Shown piece by piece: positions 5,213 to 6,203 of a DNA stretch of 6,203 nucleotides. The translations under genes and the position numbers were made by a program. The stretch comes from Bacteroidota bacterium (GTDB lineage: Bacteria; Bacteroidota; Ignavibacteria; Kapaibacteriales; UBA2268). The stretch lies in the NCBI GenBank assembly GCA_024280675.1, contig JAJRPT010000005.1:1-6203 (forward strand), in the 5' to 3' direction. A model generated the notes under the pieces. That model was not told where the DNA came from and searched no databases. It saw only the letters and a program-made list of their open reading frames with translations. The first letter of the stretch is position 1. Each line of letters starts with the position of its first letter.

Positions 5213-5244
5213 TTTCCGTGAGTGCCGAATAATCCCTTCGGCCG
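5213..5244 (+). repeat. 32-bp direct repeat, right copy, intergenic
   Basis: An exact copy of 3471-3502, which is native dus coding sequence, but here with no dus sequence on either side. It lies in the 54-bp convergent gap between the dead toxin and the surface-protein gene. The inverted arms GCCGAA (5224-5229) and TTCGGC (5237-5242) enclose the 7-bp centre TAATCCC. No T-run follows, so it does not look like a terminator. Confidence 0.95.
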
Positions 5245-5256
5245 ACTGCCCGCTGA

Positions 5257-6203
5257 CTACCTTGAGATGATTAATTTCTTTGTCGCGCGGGTGCCACCGC
5301 CGGCGCGGGCTAACTCAATATAATAAATGCCAGAGCTTAAATTCTGTGTCGAAATTCTGTGTTCTCTTTGGTTTGCAAGCTCTTCTAAGAGCAACAGCTC
5401 ACCCAAGGAATTGTAAATCCTCAAACTATTGTTTGCTCCTAGCTCAGGTAATTTCAAAACAATAAAATCAGATGCAGGGCTGGGATAGAAACTAAAATCA
5501 GAGTCCAGACCAGAGTCGTTTACTCCTATTAAAACATTGCCAATACGAATATTGTCAATGTAGAGATTATTGCCCCCGTCGTTTATATTGACAATCTTAA
5601 TCATCACGTACTGCTCGCCAGAATATGGATTTAGCGAGATGGTGCTTGGCTTCCATTGACTGGAATCGGGAATAAATGGAGTGGTCTGGGTGGGTGCGGT
5701 GGAGAGCGAAGCTTTGGTCTTGTATTGGATTTGAGTGAAGTTGGTGCCACAATCTGTGGAAAGTAATATTATCATCTCATCGGAAAATGACGGATCCGAT
5801 CTGGCATAAGCCCAGTTGAATGTCATCTCCAAATCTTCGCCGTCAATATTAGTTAAATCAAAATATGGCAACACAATTTCATCGGCCGAACCACAACAAT
5901 TACTATTTAAATTGTCCATCCTAAGAGAATAAGCTCCGCTAAAAGATGCCGCAGAATCAAGCGCCCAAGTCACTCCGCCGTCTGGGTTGTTGATTATAAT
6001 GTCCTGTGGTGGAAAAATACCTGAGTCAAAATTTTCAGAATATGGTACAGGGTCGCCAACACCAACAGAGCCGACGTTAATATAATTTTCTTTTGTGAGA
6101 CTGTCAAGCGTTTCTCCACCAGAAACCACTAACTTGACTGAGTATGTGCCTGATTTTTCGTATGTGACACTTGGGTCGGAAAGTGTTGAAGAAGAAGGAG
6201 TCC
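5257..6203 (-). CDS. Secreted PKD / jelly-roll protein with T9SS C-terminal sorting domain (5' end outside window)
   Basis: The frame is open to the right edge, so only the C-terminal 314 residues are visible. The GTG at 6129 is an internal valine, not a start. The first visible residues, from PSSSTLSDPSVTYEKSGTY onward to ENYINV, are the end of a PKD domain (to about 6070). Next is a jelly-roll, carbohydrate/adhesin-type module (about 6040-5540) starting SENFDSGIFPP and ending NNLYIDNIRIG. The last 80 residues are a type A T9SS sorting domain: FSFYPSPASDF, LRIYNSLGELLL, ISTQNLSSGIYYIEL and the terminal TKKLIISR before TAG. Such proteins cross the outer membrane through the Por machinery and are released or anchored at the surface. 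The GC-rich patch at 5283-5310 encodes an ARAGGGTRAT turn. The function of the whole protein cannot be told from this part. Confidence 0.9.
   Translation of the reverse strand, partial: TPSSSTLSDPSVTYEKSGTYSVKLVVSGGETLDSLTKENYINVGSVGVGDPVPYSENFDSGIFPPQDIIINNPDGGVTWALDSAASFSGAYSLRMDNLNSNCCGSADEIVLPYFDLTNIDGEDLEMTFNWAYARSDPSFSDEMIILLSTDCGTNFTQIQYKTKASLSTAPTQTTPFIPDSSQWKPSTISLNPYSGEQYVMIKIVNINDGGNNLYIDNIRIGNVLIGVNDSGLDSDFSFYPSPASDFIVLKLPELGANNSLRIYNSLGELLLLEELANQREHRISTQNLSSGIYYIELARAGGGTRATKKLIISR

Larger units (their letters stand above)
3471..5244. other. Candidate accessory cassette bounded by 32-bp direct repeats in dus
   Basis: The two 32-bp repeats lie 1742 bp apart and bracket the first 57 codons and promoter of dus, the zinc-ribbon TIR/NDT-like gene and the toxin-antitoxin genes. 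Known dusA-integrating elements use a core inside the gene. Elements that insert near a gene's 5' end often supply a replacement 5' end, which would fit the promoter and N-terminus lying inside the repeats. Against this, no integrase is present, and the 12 bp between the right repeat and the next gene hold no displaced dus 5' end. A decayed element, a small cargo remnant or an illegitimate recombination event are all possible. Confidence 0.35.

Noticed and set aside
5222..5244. The hairpin in the right 32-bp repeat as a convergent terminator
   Set aside because: No T-tract follows on either strand, and the identical sequence is ordinary coding DNA inside dus.

Overview
The window looks like a chromosomal segment of an FCB-group bacterium. 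A cell-surface protein ends in a type IX secretion (T9SS) C-terminal sorting domain, and two intergenic gaps hold promoters of the Bacteroidetes pattern TTG/TTTG-N20-TAnnTTTG. The RecO, HolB and Dus proteins read to me more like the Ignavibacteria/Chlorobi/Kapabacteria side of that group than classical Bacteroides. That placement is from memory of the families and was not tested by a search.

Layout, left to right. Positions 1-260 hold a 105-bp tandem repeat (two full copies and a truncated third), which probably continues past the left edge. Next come recO (minus, 397-1116), a compact divergent promoter region, and a tRNA-Asn(GTT) gene on the plus strand (1196-1269). After the tRNA lies a purine-rich 23-bp tandem repeat and a bidirectional terminator (1398-1431), shared with the convergent holB gene. 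holB (delta' of DNA polymerase III, minus, 1437-2567) sits 3 bp downstream of a dus gene (tRNA-dihydrouridine synthase, minus, 2571-3641), so the two probably form an operon. A good promoter lies directly against the dus start codon and has a perfect dyad between its two boxes.

Upstream of dus is a visibly AT-richer accessory stretch, 3690-5202. It holds an uncharacterised zinc-ribbon protein with a TIR/nucleoside-deoxyribosyltransferase-like C-terminal domain (minus), and, divergently, a type II toxin-antitoxin pair (plus). The antitoxin is intact. The ParE/RelE-type toxin has an in-frame TAA at codon 48 of 92, so the module looks disarmed. The right end (5257 to the edge, minus) is the C-terminal part of a large secreted protein: PKD tail, jelly-roll domain and T9SS sorting signal.

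The most striking structure is an exact 32-bp direct repeat. One copy lies inside dus (3471-3502, codons 47-57). The other lies between the dead toxin and the surface-protein gene (5213-5244). Each copy contains 6-bp inverted arms around a 7-bp centre, the layout of a tyrosine-recombinase core site. The repeats bracket the 5' end of dus, the TIR-like gene and the toxin-antitoxin genes. This suggests a small accessory cassette that entered at, or recombined with, dus, although no integrase is present and the simplest insertion model does not fit completely. The housekeeping genes (recO, holB, dus, tRNA) serve DNA repair, replication and tRNA maturation; the bracketed genes look like a defence or stability island.
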